Made by a program: the position numbers and the translations under genes. The notes under the pieces were generated by a model. It did not search any database, had not been told where the DNA came from, and worked only from the letters and a program-made list of their open reading frames with translations. DNA of 64,000 nucleotides, taken from positions 3,658,001-3,722,000 of the forward strand of contig OZ271855.1 in the NCBI GenBank assembly GCA_965601955.1, in the 5' to 3' direction. Shown here in pieces: positions 26,186 to 35,849 of the stretch. Positions within the stretch are counted from its first letter, which is position 1. Every line of letters starts with the position of its first letter. The stretch comes from RHLJ01 sp965601955. GTDB lineage: Bacteria; Bacteroidota; Rhodothermia; Balneolales; Balneolaceae.

Positions 26186-26529
26186 TCTAGGTTCTCAGCA
26201 TAAGCTTTTAGCGCTGGGATAAACTCATCGCATTTTTCTACAAGATCCGATAAAAGTGCCCCAATCTTATTAACGTCTTCTCCGGTTTTTCCAATGCGCT
26301 CAAGTTCTTTCACAATTCCATAAGCCTCACTTAGCCCTACATACTGAAGTGTCGGTTTTAACTTATGTGCATTAGCCGATAAGGAATTTAGATTATTCTC
26401 TTCTACCGCTTTTTTAATCTCCGAAACTTGCTGTGGGATGTCGTCGATGAACAGGTTGATCATTTCCAACATGACTTCCCCATCTCCACCGGTTATATCC
26501 TCTAAGTAAGATAAATCGAGTTTTAACAT
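26182..26529 (-). CDS. Hpt (histidine phosphotransfer) domain protein
   Basis: 115 residues, a single Hpt four-helix bundle. His55 in SANAHKLKPTLQYVG is the phosphorylation site. It would pass phosphate between a hybrid kinase and a response regulator. No kinase or regulator is in the window, so its partners lie elsewhere. Stop codons overlap with the GNAT gene on the other strand. Confidence 0.92.
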   Translation of the reverse strand: MLKLDLSYLEDITGGDGEVMLEMINLFIDDIPQQVSEIKKAVEENNLNSLSANAHKLKPTLQYVGLSEAYGIVKELERIGKTGEDVNKIGALLSDLVEKCDEFIPALKAYAENLD

Positions 26530-26645
26530 TCTTGACTTATTTGGGGTTTGAAATTGGGCAAATAACTCTTGGCATACCTAGAATAATTCGTACTACACCT
26601 ACGGTCATAAACCGGACGTGTGATGATAATAAATAATCTGCTTGT

Positions 26646-26720
26646 TTACCCTGTAAATATCACAATCACAACAAGCACTAATACAACGATGTTGAAGATT
26701 AACTTCTTCCAGTTTTTCAT
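26646..26720 (-). CDS. Possible 24-residue single-span membrane peptide
   Basis: Reads MKNWKKLIFNIVVLVLVVIV plus IFTG and stop: a short basic head and one membrane helix. The rest of the 26530-26886 gap shows nothing else recognisable. The layout (basic start, uniform hydrophobic span) is what small membrane proteins or type I toxins look like, but so short a frame can arise by chance. No antisense RNA or ribosome binding site could be confirmed. Confidence 0.3.
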   Translation of the reverse strand: MKNWKKLIFNIVVLVLVVIVIFTG

Positions 26721-26886
26721 GGGTCCTTCATAGAGAATTACAGATAACGCGATGAAACTAATTTTTTTAGCCAAAAACAAGTTATCCACAGCCTTTTATT
26801 AAGCCCTAAAAGCGCTTTTTGATCTATGCGAGGGCGTAAGAGTTTATTTTTATAAAACTAATACGATTTGGAATCAGAAATCTTTT

Positions 26887-28722
26887 TTATTCTACAGTTA
26901 CACTTTTCGCGAGATTCCTCGGCTGATCAACATCACACCCCCTGTTTACCGCAACATAATAGGAAAGAAGTTGCAATGGGATAACGCTCAAGATTGGAGA
27001 CAATACGTCTTCTGTTTCGGGAATAGGAACATTGAATTCGGCAATATCTTTTACTTCTTCATTTGATGGTGTTGTTATCGAAATAATCCTTCCTTTTCGG
27101 GCCTTAACTTCCTCCACATTACTCACCATTTTATCATTGGTATGCTTTGTAGATGCAATGACAACAACCGGCATCATTTCATCTATCAATGCGATGGGGC
27201 CATGTTTCATTTCAGCAGCCGGGTAACCTTCTGCATGGATGTAAGAAATTTCTTTGAGCTTAAGGGCACCTTCTAAGGCGACCGGGAAACTGTAAGACCT
27301 TCCCAAATAAAGAAAGTTAGGTGCATACGTGAATAGGTTACTTATCCTTTCTATCTCAGAATTATTCTCAAGTATTTCTTCTATCTGCTCAGGTATTCTT
27401 GCTAGTGCAGCAACTATTCTGCGAGAATACTCTTCTTTAATTACTCCTTTATGCTGGGCGAGGAGTAATGCAATCAGTGTAAGTACGGTAACCTGACCAG
27501 TAAACGCTTTTGTAGATGCCACACCAATCTCTGGCCCAGCATGCAAATAGACTCCCCCATCCGTTTCTCTTGCAATGGTTGATCCAACCACATTTACAAT
27601 ACCCAATACAGTAGCCCCTTTTTCTTTTGCTTCTCGTAATGCGGCTAATGTGTCAGCCGTTTCCCCACTCTGAGAAATAACAAACAATACATCGCCAGAC
27701 CCTATCAGTGGATCTTTATATCTAAACTCCGAAGCATATTCTACTTCAACATTCGTTTTTGCAAGCCATTCGAACAAATATTCCCCTACTAATGCAGAAT
27801 GCCAGCTTGTTCCACAAGCAGCAATGATGATCCGATTTGCGTTTACCAATTTATCCATCACTTTTGTAAGTCCCCCAAGAGTGATGGTTCCATTTTCTAC
27901 ATTGATTCTTCCCCTAAGAGTATCCGAAATTGTCTTGGGTTGTTCAAAAATTTCCTTAAGCATGAAAAAAGGAAAACCACCTTTTTCAATTTCATCGAGA
28001 GTTAAAGCGAGTTCGTGAATTTCCTTTGTCAACTCTACATCGTCAGAATTGATTACCTGGTAATCATCTTTTGTTATTATTGCCAATTCTCCATCATCCA
28101 AATACACAACCTTATCGGTGTATTCAGCAACTGCTGAGGCATCAGATGCAATGAGCATTTCTCCATCTCCAACCCCAATTAATAATGGAGAACCTTTTCT
28201 TGCCACTATGATTTTTTCTGGGTGATCGGCATGTAAGATAGCCAAACCATAGGTGCCTCTTATCTGAGCAAGAGCTAATTGAACTGCTTGTACAAAGTCC
28301 AGATTTGAATCAAGGCTCATAATACTCTCTATCAGCTTAACTAAAACTTCAGTATCCGTATCGGAATAGAATTCATACCCATCCTTCTGCAGCTTTTGCT
28401 TAAGCACATTATAGTTTTCAATAATACCATTATGTACCAGTGCTATTTTCCCAGAGGTACTGGTATGAGGGTGAGAGTTAATATCGTTGGGTTCTCCATG
28501 TGTTGCCCATCGAGTATGGCCTATCCCTATAAAACCATTATCATTTTCGTTAAGTAGGTTTTCTAATGCTACAACTTTTCCCTTGCATTTCTTGACCTGC
28601 AAATTACCATTGAGAATAGCTACTCCCGCAGAGTCATAGCCTCTATATTCAAGCCTCTTCAACCCTTTAATTACTACATCCTTAGCTTCTTTATTACCAA
28701 TATACCCGACGATTCCACACAT
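26887..28722 (-). CDS. glmS: Glutamine-fructose-6-phosphate aminotransferase (isomerising)
   Basis: 611 residues, complete. Makes glucosamine-6-phosphate for UDP-GlcNAc, peptidoglycan and LPS. The N-terminal Ntn-hydrolase domain begins MCGIVGYIG with Cys2 as nucleophile, followed by HTRWATHGEPNDINSHPH. Two SIS domains follow (AACGTSWHSALVGEYLFE, SQSGETADTLAALREAKEKG, YLGRSYSFPVALEGALKLKE, IHAEGYPAAEMKHGPIALID), and it ends QPRNLAKSVTVE, the invariant tail. Divergent from the GlmU-like gene, with an 86-base shared promoter region; together they cover both ends of the UDP-GlcNAc pathway. No glmS ribozyme is evident. Confidence 0.97.
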   Translation of the reverse strand: MCGIVGYIGNKEAKDVVIKGLKRLEYRGYDSAGVAILNGNLQVKKCKGKVVALENLLNENDNGFIGIGHTRWATHGEPNDINSHPHTSTSGKIALVHNGIIENYNVLKQKLQKDGYEFYSDTDTEVLVKLIESIMSLDSNLDFVQAVQLALAQIRGTYGLAILHADHPEKIIVARKGSPLLIGVGDGEMLIASDASAVAEYTDKVVYLDDGELAIITKDDYQVINSDDVELTKEIHELALTLDEIEKGGFPFFMLKEIFEQPKTISDTLRGRINVENGTITLGGLTKVMDKLVNANRIIIAACGTSWHSALVGEYLFEWLAKTNVEVEYASEFRYKDPLIGSGDVLFVISQSGETADTLAALREAKEKGATVLGIVNVVGSTIARETDGGVYLHAGPEIGVASTKAFTGQVTVLTLIALLLAQHKGVIKEEYSRRIVAALARIPEQIEEILENNSEIERISNLFTYAPNFLYLGRSYSFPVALEGALKLKEISYIHAEGYPAAEMKHGPIALIDEMMPVVVIASTKHTNDKMVSNVEEVKARKGRIISITTPSNEEVKDIAEFNVPIPETEDVLSPILSVIPLQLLSYYVAVNRGCDVDQPRNLAKSVTVE

Positions 28723-28808
28723 AAACTTCTTTTTTTACTTAAATGATGGCCTAAATTAATGTATTTTAAAACTAAACCCTGATTAAAAGTTCCATAAATA
28801 CTCTTTTC

Positions 28809-30011
28809 ATGCAGCTGTCTTTTTTTTCAGATGATTATGCAAGACATTTTTTTCCGCTAGCTCTAACACGCCCTGTGCATGACTTAAGAATTGGTATCCT
28901 AACCCTTCAGGAAAAATGGAAAATTGAGCTTTCTGCAAAGACTGCTCAGGCTTTACTTCCAAACTATCTTTCTCCAGTATTTAGCAATAATTCGGGTTCA
29001 ATAAATGCAGACTCCATTTGGGTAAACAACCGGTACCTACCTACTCCTGAGTTACTTTCAGAAATTTCCAGTCTTGATACAGGGAGCGTCCTCACTGATG
29101 GTCAAACGAAAGTAGCTGCAAAAATTGATGGAAACCTAAACTCCATTTGGATCAAAAATAACCACCCCAACTTTGATGAACTCACTCCTGTTAACTCTAA
29201 TTCAGAGTTAACTTCAATTACTTATTTGTGGGATATACTGACATTAAATGCTGCTCAAATCGAACATGATGTTAGACGAACAAAAGCTCTTCTGGCACAC
29301 GATGTTCATCTGAAAAAGCTATTGGGATATTCGAACCCCTCCCAAATTTATATTGGCGATTCTGTTACCATAGAGCCCGGGTGCATTATCATTGCTGATG
29401 AAGGCCCCGTTTTCATTGGCGATGGTGCTACTATTGAAGCAGGATCGATCATCAAAGGGCCAACAGCTATTTGTGAAAGGGCAACAGTTAAAATGAAAGC
29501 AAGAATTTATGGTGGGACTACTATTGGCCCCATATGTAAGGTAGCCGGTGAGGTTTATAACTCTGTCTTCCATTCTTACTCAAATAAAGCTCATGAAGGA
29601 TTTGTTGGAAACTCGATTTTAGGACAATGGTGTAATCTTGGTGCAGATACGAATACATCCAACCTAAAGAACAATTATTCAAAGGTTTCTGTAATTGACT
29701 GGGAAACCCGGCAAGCTTACAGTGATGGGGTTCAATTCCTTGGCACAATTATGGGAGACCATTCTAAAACCGCCATAAATACACAACTTAATACAGGTAC
29801 GGTTGTTGGCGTATGTTCAAATATTTTCCATTCAGGTTTCCCCCCTAAATATATCCCTTCGTTTAGTTGGGGAGGTAAAGATGGTTTTCAAATATATCAA
29901 TTTGATAAGGCTGTTGAAGCTATGGCGGCAATGATGAAACGAAGAGGTGTAGAGCTAACTTCCGAATATCAGAATATGATGGCGGAAATTTTTGAACAGA
30001 GAGACTCGTAG
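28809..30011 (+). CDS. GlmU-like UDP-GlcNAc pyrophosphorylase-related protein (Bacteroidota type)
   Basis: 400 residues. N-terminal part FFPLALTRPVHDLRIGILTL resembles a reduced nucleotidyltransferase (TRP...R, the family's replacement for the usual LAAG loop); the C-terminal half is a left-handed beta-helix of hexapeptide repeats (IYIGDSVTIEPGCIIIADEG, VFIGDGATIEAGSIIKGPTA) with the acetyltransferase region LGADTNTSNLKNNYSKVSV. This matches the alternative GlmU family of the Bacteroidota. It probably takes GlcN-1-P to UDP-GlcNAc, but the uridylyl site is much altered, so activity is inferred. Divergent from glmS. Confidence 0.87.
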   Translation: MQLSFFSDDYARHFFPLALTRPVHDLRIGILTLQEKWKIELSAKTAQALLPNYLSPVFSNNSGSINADSIWVNNRYLPTPELLSEISSLDTGSVLTDGQTKVAAKIDGNLNSIWIKNNHPNFDELTPVNSNSELTSITYLWDILTLNAAQIEHDVRRTKALLAHDVHLKKLLGYSNPSQIYIGDSVTIEPGCIIIADEGPVFIGDGATIEAGSIIKGPTAICERATVKMKARIYGGTTIGPICKVAGEVYNSVFHSYSNKAHEGFVGNSILGQWCNLGADTNTSNLKNNYSKVSVIDWETRQAYSDGVQFLGTIMGDHSKTAINTQLNTGTVVGVCSNIFHSGFPPKYIPSFSWGGKDGFQIYQFDKAVEAMAAMMKRRGVELTSEYQNMMAEIFEQRDS

Positions 30012-30029
30012 TAGATAAAACTTAATAGG

Positions 30030-30581
30030 CTATAGAATACGGCGAGTTGTTAGATAGGAATTAGCCCAATACCTTTCCTGAAGCCCGGAGATCATAACAC
30101 CTGAACTCGTTGAAGCATGCATGAATTGTTCATTATTAACCATCACGCCAACATGATAGGTATCTCTTCCGGTTTTAAAGAACACCATATCTCCCAACCT
30201 GATTTTATTTTTTTTAACTGACTTCCCAACCTTCATTTGCTGTCGGGTATTCCGGGGAAGTTCAATCTCAAAATAGTCTTCAAAAACAATCTGCATAAAC
30301 GAAGAACAATCTACACCCCCATAGCCTGTTCCTCCTAACACATAGGGAACACCTTTCCAGTCTTTAAATGCGACATCTAAAGAATTCTTAATCGCTTTTT
30401 CGTCTTTAGATAGATTTCTGGTGGGTTCTATTACTTCCTCAGGAGTATTTGTAGACGCTACTATTGGCTGTTCTGCTTCCTTTTTTGCCCTTTCCTCCCA
30501 GGGTATAGTGCCTCTTTTTACCGTACCACATGATGTGGTAAGCAGTCCAACAATGAGTACTAGCAAGAATTGATTTTTCAT
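30030..30581 (-). CDS. NlpC/P60 family lipoprotein (cell-wall endopeptidase, C40)
   Basis: About 183 residues from the ATG at 30581. Lipoprotein signal FLLVLIVGLLTTSC, lipidated Cys near residue 16. The NlpC/P60 papain-like domain holds the catalytic Cys in GYGGVDCSSFMQIVFEDYF, His in DTYHVGVMVNNEQFMHAS and LGDMVFFKTGR between. It should cut gamma-D-Glu to meso-DAP bonds in peptidoglycan. A longer reading from 30629 adds 16 residues that would spoil the signal peptide. Convergent with the GlmU-like gene. Confidence 0.92.
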   Translation of the reverse strand: MKNQFLLVLIVGLLTTSCGTVKRGTIPWEERAKKEAEQPIVASTNTPEEVIEPTRNLSKDEKAIKNSLDVAFKDWKGVPYVLGGTGYGGVDCSSFMQIVFEDYFEIELPRNTRQQMKVGKSVKKNKIRLGDMVFFKTGRDTYHVGVMVNNEQFMHASTSSGVMISGLQERYWANSYLTTRRIL

Positions 30582-30661
30582 AGCATCACTTTGGAGGTAA
30601 AAAATAAAGCCATGAATCCGTTTTTTCAAAATGCCTAACCGATTTTTTTTAACTTGTGCGC

Positions 30662-31399
30662 ATGAAATTACTAGTTAATATTGATCATGTAGCCACATTA
30701 AGAAATGCTAGAGGAGAAGGATATCCTGATCCTTGTGAAGCAGCTAAGGTTTGTGAAGAGGCAGGAGCTGCAGGTATTGTATTCCATTTACGAGGAGATC
30801 GGAGACATATCAAAGATGAAGATGTTATCGCTCTCAAAAAAAACGTTACCGGTATCCTTGATTTTGAAATGGCTGCAACCAATGAAATGATTGCTATCCT
30901 AAAAGATACAAATCCACATCTGTGTACTTTAGTACCTGAAGGAAGAGAAGAGCTTACCACAGAAGGTGGATTAAACATGAGCAAGGTTTATAATGATTTC
31001 GAAAGCCGTGTATTCCCTTCAATAAGAGAAACGGAAATAGAGATTTCACTCTTTCTGGACCCAAACCTTGAGGATATCGAGCTCGCGCATAAACTAGGAT
31101 CCGATGCCATAGAGCTTCACACCGGAACTTTTGCTAATGCTCCCAATCAGGAAGCACAAATTGAAGAGCTTAAACGGTTAAAGGCAGCAGCGATACAAGC
31201 TCACGCTTTAGGACTGAAGGTAAACGCAGGACATGGGCTTAACCTGAATAATCTGCCTATTTTTCTGGATGTAGTTCCTCACATAAATGAAGTGAGCATA
31301 GGTCATGCTTTGGTAGGTAAATCTTTATTCTGGGGCTTTCCCAAAACTGTTAAGGCTTATCTTGAAATAATGAGCATTTACTCCGATGTAAAATTTTAA
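30662..31399 (+). CDS. pdxJ: Pyridoxine 5'-phosphate synthase
   Basis: About 245 residues. Condenses 3-amino-1-hydroxyacetone phosphate with DXP to give PNP, last step of DXP-dependent vitamin B6 synthesis. KLLVNIDHVATLRNARGE, GIVFHLRGDRRHIKDED with the active-site HLR.DRRHI stretch, LVPEGREELTTEGGLN, IEISLFLDP and VNAGHGLNLNN complete the (beta/alpha)8 signature. A GTG six bases earlier would add two residues. The era gene follows eight bases after the stop, so the two are probably co-transcribed. Confidence 0.96.
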   Translation: MKLLVNIDHVATLRNARGEGYPDPCEAAKVCEEAGAAGIVFHLRGDRRHIKDEDVIALKKNVTGILDFEMAATNEMIAILKDTNPHLCTLVPEGREELTTEGGLNMSKVYNDFESRVFPSIRETEIEISLFLDPNLEDIELAHKLGSDAIELHTGTFANAPNQEAQIEELKRLKAAAIQAHALGLKVNAGHGLNLNNLPIFLDVVPHINEVSIGHALVGKSLFWGFPKTVKAYLEIMSIYSDVKF

Positions 31400-31406
31400 G
31401 TCTTTC

Positions 31407-32294
31407 ATGGATAACGGCTCACTTCATAAATCAGGTTATGTTGCTATTGTAGGTAAACCCAATGCCGGTAAATCTACATTGATGAACAACATTATCGGCA
31501 CTAAGCTTTCTATAGCTACCCATAAAGCTCAAACTACGCGCCATCAAATAATTGGCATTTTTTCTGAGGAAGATGTCCAGATTATTTTCTTAGATACTCC
31601 GGGGATTATCAACCCCAAATATGAACTACAAAGAGCTATGATGCGCTTTGTGGAAAAGGCGGAAAAGGATGCTGACGTAGTACTTTTTATAGTAGATGCC
31701 GGTGATTCAAAATTCCCCGAACACGCCTTTTCAGAGTTAAAGAACCTGAGAAAGCCAGTGCTGCTGGTCATCAACAAAATTGATCTACATGAACAGGAAA
31801 AAGCGGAGTCTTTAGCCGAAGAACTTCAAAGCTATTTCGAATTTACGGATACTATTTTTGTTTCAGCCTTATCAGGCTTTGGAGTCGACGAGTTAAAAAC
31901 TTCTATCAAAAAGGCTCTTCAACCTGGTCCTCCTTTCTATCCTAAAGATGAACTTAGTGAACAACCGCTCCGCTTTTTTGCATCCGAATTGATTCGTGAA
32001 CAACTCTTTCTTCAATATCATGAAGAGCTTCCCTACTCTGCTACGGTTGAAGTAATTCAATATGAGGAACGGGAAGACCTTGATTACATCAATGCGGAAA
32101 TAATTGTGAATCGAAAATCTCAAAAAGGGATGATCATAGGCAAAGGTGGAAAAGCTATAAAACAACTTGGTACCGAAGCCAGGAAATCAATTGAAGAATT
32201 CGTCGACCGAAAAATCTTCCTGGATCTTCATGTGAAAGTCAGGGAGAAATGGCGCGAAAATGAACATATGGTTAGAAACCTGGGATATAAATAA
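31407..32294 (+). CDS. era: GTPase Era
   Basis: 295 residues. Ribosome-assembly GTPase acting on 16S rRNA. G1 GKPNAGKSTLMN, G3 DTPGI, G4 NKID, G5 SALSG; the C-terminal KH domain carries GMIIGKGGKAIKQLGTEARK and ends at VKVREKWRENEHMVRNLGYK. Normal length and domain order. Downstream of pdxJ with a short gap. Confidence 0.97.
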   Translation: MDNGSLHKSGYVAIVGKPNAGKSTLMNNIIGTKLSIATHKAQTTRHQIIGIFSEEDVQIIFLDTPGIINPKYELQRAMMRFVEKAEKDADVVLFIVDAGDSKFPEHAFSELKNLRKPVLLVINKIDLHEQEKAESLAEELQSYFEFTDTIFVSALSGFGVDELKTSIKKALQPGPPFYPKDELSEQPLRFFASELIREQLFLQYHEELPYSATVEVIQYEEREDLDYINAEIIVNRKSQKGMIIGKGGKAIKQLGTEARKSIEEFVDRKIFLDLHVKVREKWRENEHMVRNLGYK

Positions 32295-32370
32295 CTGTAA
32301 AATCTCAGCTCTTGCTTGGTTTTACTGAATTGGTTTGGCTACCCTCGGTAAACTTACACTTTAGATAGCC

Positions 32371-35300
32371 ATGAAATCGAACAATACTTTTTTATCCTGT
32401 CTTCTCTTTACACTTATTCTCTCAAATTCAATACTAGCACAAGATTCTGAGGTTTTCTTTGCCACAGAACCTACTATATCACCTGATGGTAGCTACGTCG
32501 TTTTCTCCTATGAAAGCGATCTTTGGAAAGTTTCTACTGAAGGTGGAGTAGCAGTCAGACTTACTGCTATGGATGGTTTTGAACGGGCTGCGCATATTTC
32601 TCCTGATGGTAACTGGATCGCGTTTAGTTCCAACCAATATGGTAATAATGATGTATTCTTAATGCCTGTTGAAGGAGGAGAAATTCAACGGCTCACTTAC
32701 CATCAGGGTAATGACGTTGTTGAATCCTGGAACTGGGATTCGCAAAGCCTTTACTTCAACTCCAATCGATACAATCGTATCTCCGCTTTTGAGATTCCTA
32801 TTTCAGGAGGAACTCCAGTGCGGTTATTTGACCACTATCACAATAATGTACATAACCTGCTAAAACACCCTGACAGGAACGAATACTTTTTCAATGAGTC
32901 ATGGGAAAGCTTCATTTTCCCTCAAAGAAAACGATATAAGGGTTCTTTTAATCCGGATATAAAATCCTATAACCTCGATACTGAAACCTTTGTAACCTAT
33001 ACAAACTGGGAAGGAAAAGATTTTCAACCAACTATGGATCAAAATGGAACTCTCTACTTCACTTCTGATGAGTTCAATAATGAATATAATTTATACAAAC
33101 TAGAAAATGGCTCTCCACAACAGCTCACTCGTTTTCGAACCTCTGTAAAACAACCACAAGTAAGTGCAAATGGTGAAGTGATTGTATTCGAAATGGAATA
33201 TCAATTATATACTTACAATGTATCTAATGGACGAAGCCAGAAGATCCCAATCTCTATTTCCCGAAATTTCACACTAGCCAAAGATCAGAATTTTGAAGTA
33301 AAGGGAAATATCTCTGCCTTTGATGTATCTGAAGATGGGAAGAAAATAGCGTTCATTTCCCGTGGCGAGCTTTTTGTATCGGATATTGATGGCAAATTTA
33401 TTCGTCAAATTGAAACGGACTTTATGGGACGGGCACTCGAAGTCAAGTGGCTTTCCGACAATAAAACCTTGTTTTTTAGTCAAACCTATGAAGGCTACCA
33501 AAACTGGTTTTCTATTGCTGCAGATGGCTCAGGAACTGCAACGCGACATACTTCTGATTCCCAAAACAATCGGCTGCTTCAACTAAATTCAGATCGAAGC
33601 AAAGGAGTGTACTTGAGTGGAAGAAATGAACTCCGATTGATTGATATGGAGAACTTCAAAAGTGAAACTATTGTGGAAGATGAATTCTGGGGTTTTCAGA
33701 ATCAACCCGCATACTTCTCTCCCAATGATGAATACATACTCTACACCGCTCGTCGAAATTTTGAGCCCGATGTATTCACATATCATATTGAGGAAGAAGA
33801 AATACAAAGCCTTACCAATACTGGAGTTTCTGAATGGAATCCAATGTGGTCACCAGATGGTAAGTACATTTATTTTGCCTCAACAAGAGTACAGCCATCG
33901 TATCCACGAGGAGCTGGGTCAACTGACTTATATCGCATTTCCCTAGATCGTTTTGAAGACCCTTTTAAATCCGACAAGTTTGATGAGCTTTTTGCCGAGA
34001 AGGAAAAAGATGATAATGGGGAAGAGGAAGAAGAAAAAGACGAAGAGGAAACATTGAAGATATCCATTAACCCCGAAGGGTTGATGGAGAGAGCCGAACG
34101 TGTTGGCCCTACTTTTGGCAGTCAATTCGTTAGTTATGTTCATCAAGATGGAGACAAAACATACTTGATATTTACCAGCAACCATGATGAAGGGCGCACC
34201 CAACTATACGTGACTACCTTTGAGCCTTTCAAGTCGCCTTCTACTTCAAAATTTGATGGAATTACTAGTGGAGGAACCATTTATAAATCAAATGGAAAGC
34301 TTTATACCTCCTTCCGCGGAGAGATTTACAGCCTGAATCCTGGTTCAGCAAAAGCAAGCAAAATCGAAATTGACTACGCCTTTCAACGTGAGCTCAAGAA
34401 TGAGTTTTACCAGATGTTTTATGAGTTATGGGCAAACATCGAAGAAAACTTCTACAACGAAACCTTTCACAATGTTGATTGGGAAGAGATTCGTGATCGC
34501 TATGAAGACTACCTCCCATACGTGAATAACAGAGCGGATCTACGCAGAATGAATAATGATATGCTTGGCGAGCTCAATTCCTCTCACATGGGTTTTAATA
34601 CCTTTGGAAATGATGAAGATGAGTTCTACGAAACGGTATCTCTTTCAACTGGAATTATCTTTGATAAAGACAGTCCCTATACCGTGTCTTCCATTATAAC
34701 GGATGGCCCTTCAGATGTAGCTGGGAAAGACATCCAGCCAGGAGATGTTCTGATTGCCGTAGATGGTGAATCAGTGGATAACTCGATGAACAGAGAATCC
34801 TATTTCACACGACCCGAAATGCAGGAAGAACTCTCTCTTACTTTTAGGAGAGACCGTACAACGTATTCGACTAAGATTCATGCTGCTTCTTATCAAAGCG
34901 TTCGGGTTAACCTTTATGATGAATGGGTGGACACAAACCAGCAATTAGTAGATTCGAGAACCAACAAAACCGTGGCATATGTACATATGAAGAATATGGG
35001 AGGCGGTGAGCTAAATAATTTCTTGTTTGAAATGACTTCTGAATGGCATAACCGAGAAGCCCTGATCTTTGACCTTCGGTATAACACTGGTGGAAATGTT
35101 CATGATGACGTACTTCGGTTCTTATCCCAAAGAAAATATGCTGAATGGAAATACAGAGAAGGCACCGCAACTTCCCAATCTAATTTTAACCCAGCATCCA
35201 AACCTATTGTATTGCTTATCAATGAACAATCGTTAAGTGATGCAGAAGCAACCACTGCCGGGTTTAAAGAATTAGGACTTGGAACTGTAATGGGTACTGA

Positions 35301-35523
35301 AACCTATCGGTGGATTATTTTCACTTCCGGGAAAGGCTTGGTAGATGGTTCGTTTTATCGTCTTCCATCGTGGGGAGTATATAATCTAAATGGAGATAAC
35401 CTGGAAAGCACCGGCGTTGCTCCTGACATTGAAGTTCACAACAATTTTAAGCACCGCTTGATGAACGAGGACCCTCAACTAAATCAGGCCATTGATTTCA
35501 TTCTTGAGCAAATGGAGGATTAG
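32371..35523 (+). CDS. Tricorn-like S41 family protease, secreted
   Basis: 1050 residues. Signal peptide (FLSCLLFTLILSNSILAQ). Residues about 25-330 and 335-530 form WD40-like/DPP-type propellers (PTISPDGSYVVFSYESDLWK, AAHISPDGNWIAFSSNQYGN). There is an acidic linker (EKDDNGEEEEEKDEEETL). Then the tricorn core: C1 helical region (NFYNETFHNVDWEEIRDRYE), LNSSHMGFN with the catalytic-type Ser-His, a PDZ domain (GIIFDKDSPYTVSSIITDGP) and the S41 peptidase with LINEQSLSDAEATTAGFKEL, whose Ser is the nucleophile. It likely degrades peptides in the periplasm or outside. A terminator-like hairpin is 250 bases downstream. Confidence 0.92.
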   Translation: MKSNNTFLSCLLFTLILSNSILAQDSEVFFATEPTISPDGSYVVFSYESDLWKVSTEGGVAVRLTAMDGFERAAHISPDGNWIAFSSNQYGNNDVFLMPVEGGEIQRLTYHQGNDVVESWNWDSQSLYFNSNRYNRISAFEIPISGGTPVRLFDHYHNNVHNLLKHPDRNEYFFNESWESFIFPQRKRYKGSFNPDIKSYNLDTETFVTYTNWEGKDFQPTMDQNGTLYFTSDEFNNEYNLYKLENGSPQQLTRFRTSVKQPQVSANGEVIVFEMEYQLYTYNVSNGRSQKIPISISRNFTLAKDQNFEVKGNISAFDVSEDGKKIAFISRGELFVSDIDGKFIRQIETDFMGRALEVKWLSDNKTLFFSQTYEGYQNWFSIAADGSGTATRHTSDSQNNRLLQLNSDRSKGVYLSGRNELRLIDMENFKSETIVEDEFWGFQNQPAYFSPNDEYILYTARRNFEPDVFTYHIEEEEIQSLTNTGVSEWNPMWSPDGKYIYFASTRVQPSYPRGAGSTDLYRISLDRFEDPFKSDKFDELFAEKEKDDNGEEEEEKDEEETLKISINPEGLMERAERVGPTFGSQFVSYVHQDGDKTYLIFTSNHDEGRTQLYVTTFEPFKSPSTSKFDGITSGGTIYKSNGKLYTSFRGEIYSLNPGSAKASKIEIDYAFQRELKNEFYQMFYELWANIEENFYNETFHNVDWEEIRDRYEDYLPYVNNRADLRRMNNDMLGELNSSHMGFNTFGNDEDEFYETVSLSTGIIFDKDSPYTVSSIITDGPSDVAGKDIQPGDVLIAVDGESVDNSMNRESYFTRPEMQEELSLTFRRDRTTYSTKIHAASYQSVRVNLYDEWVDTNQQLVDSRTNKTVAYVHMKNMGGGELNNFLFEMTSEWHNREALIFDLRYNTGGNVHDDVLRFLSQRKYAEWKYREGTATSQSNFNPASKPIVLLINEQSLSDAEATTAGFKELGLGTVMGTETYRWIIFTSGKGLVDGSFYRLPSWGVYNLNGDNLESTGVAPDIEVHNNFKHRLMNEDPQLNQAIDFILEQMED

Positions 35524-35681
35524 AATAGGATACTCTATCTATAACACAAGAAAAGTTAAATCAATTACTTAATTCAGGTATTGAATAATTTTTTACACGC
35601 TAAGAAAATTTTTTTTGCACGATGTATTGTTTTGCATTAAAACTTCCCGTAAGCTTTATGCAATGAAATTTTCATTCCGAC

Positions 35682-35749
35682 ATACCGCAAATAAACCCGC
35701 ATGCTGCTGCATGTGTATGTGTAAATCGCATACATAAGGGTTTTGGTAT
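35682..35749 (+). ncRNA. Structured RNA candidate upstream of the SAM riboswitch
   Basis: Helices that fit together: ATACC (35682-35686) with GGTAT (35745-35749); AAACCC (35693-35698) with GGGTTT (35738-35743); inside this, hairpin GCATGC-TGCT-GCATGT (35699-35714) and hairpin TGTATGTG-TAAAT-CGCATACA (35714-35734). The result is a closed three-way junction of 68 bases. A further small hairpin and a terminator (35769-35807) follow, all in the 35524-36194 gap. No known family recognised. Confidence 0.45.
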
Positions 35750-35768
35750 ACACGTTTAGATAAACACG

Positions 35769-35807
35769 AAAAAGCCCTTTTGAATGCAATATCAGAAGGG
35801 CTTTTTT
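35769..35807 (+). terminator. Rho-independent terminator
   Basis: AAAGCCCTT and AAGGGCTTT around a 16-base loop, followed by T residues. It would end either read-through from the tricorn-like gene or the structured RNA candidate. Confidence 0.8.
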
Positions 35808-35849
35808 GTTGGGAGTTAATCTCAGGCGTTCTTTAACACATATTGCATT

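Noticed and set aside
28723..28808. glmS ribozyme upstream of glmS
   Set aside because: The 86-base gap is too short and shows none of the conserved ribozyme core.
30582..30629. Longer start for the NlpC/P60 gene
   Set aside because: It would put 16 residues before a clear lipoprotein signal peptide.
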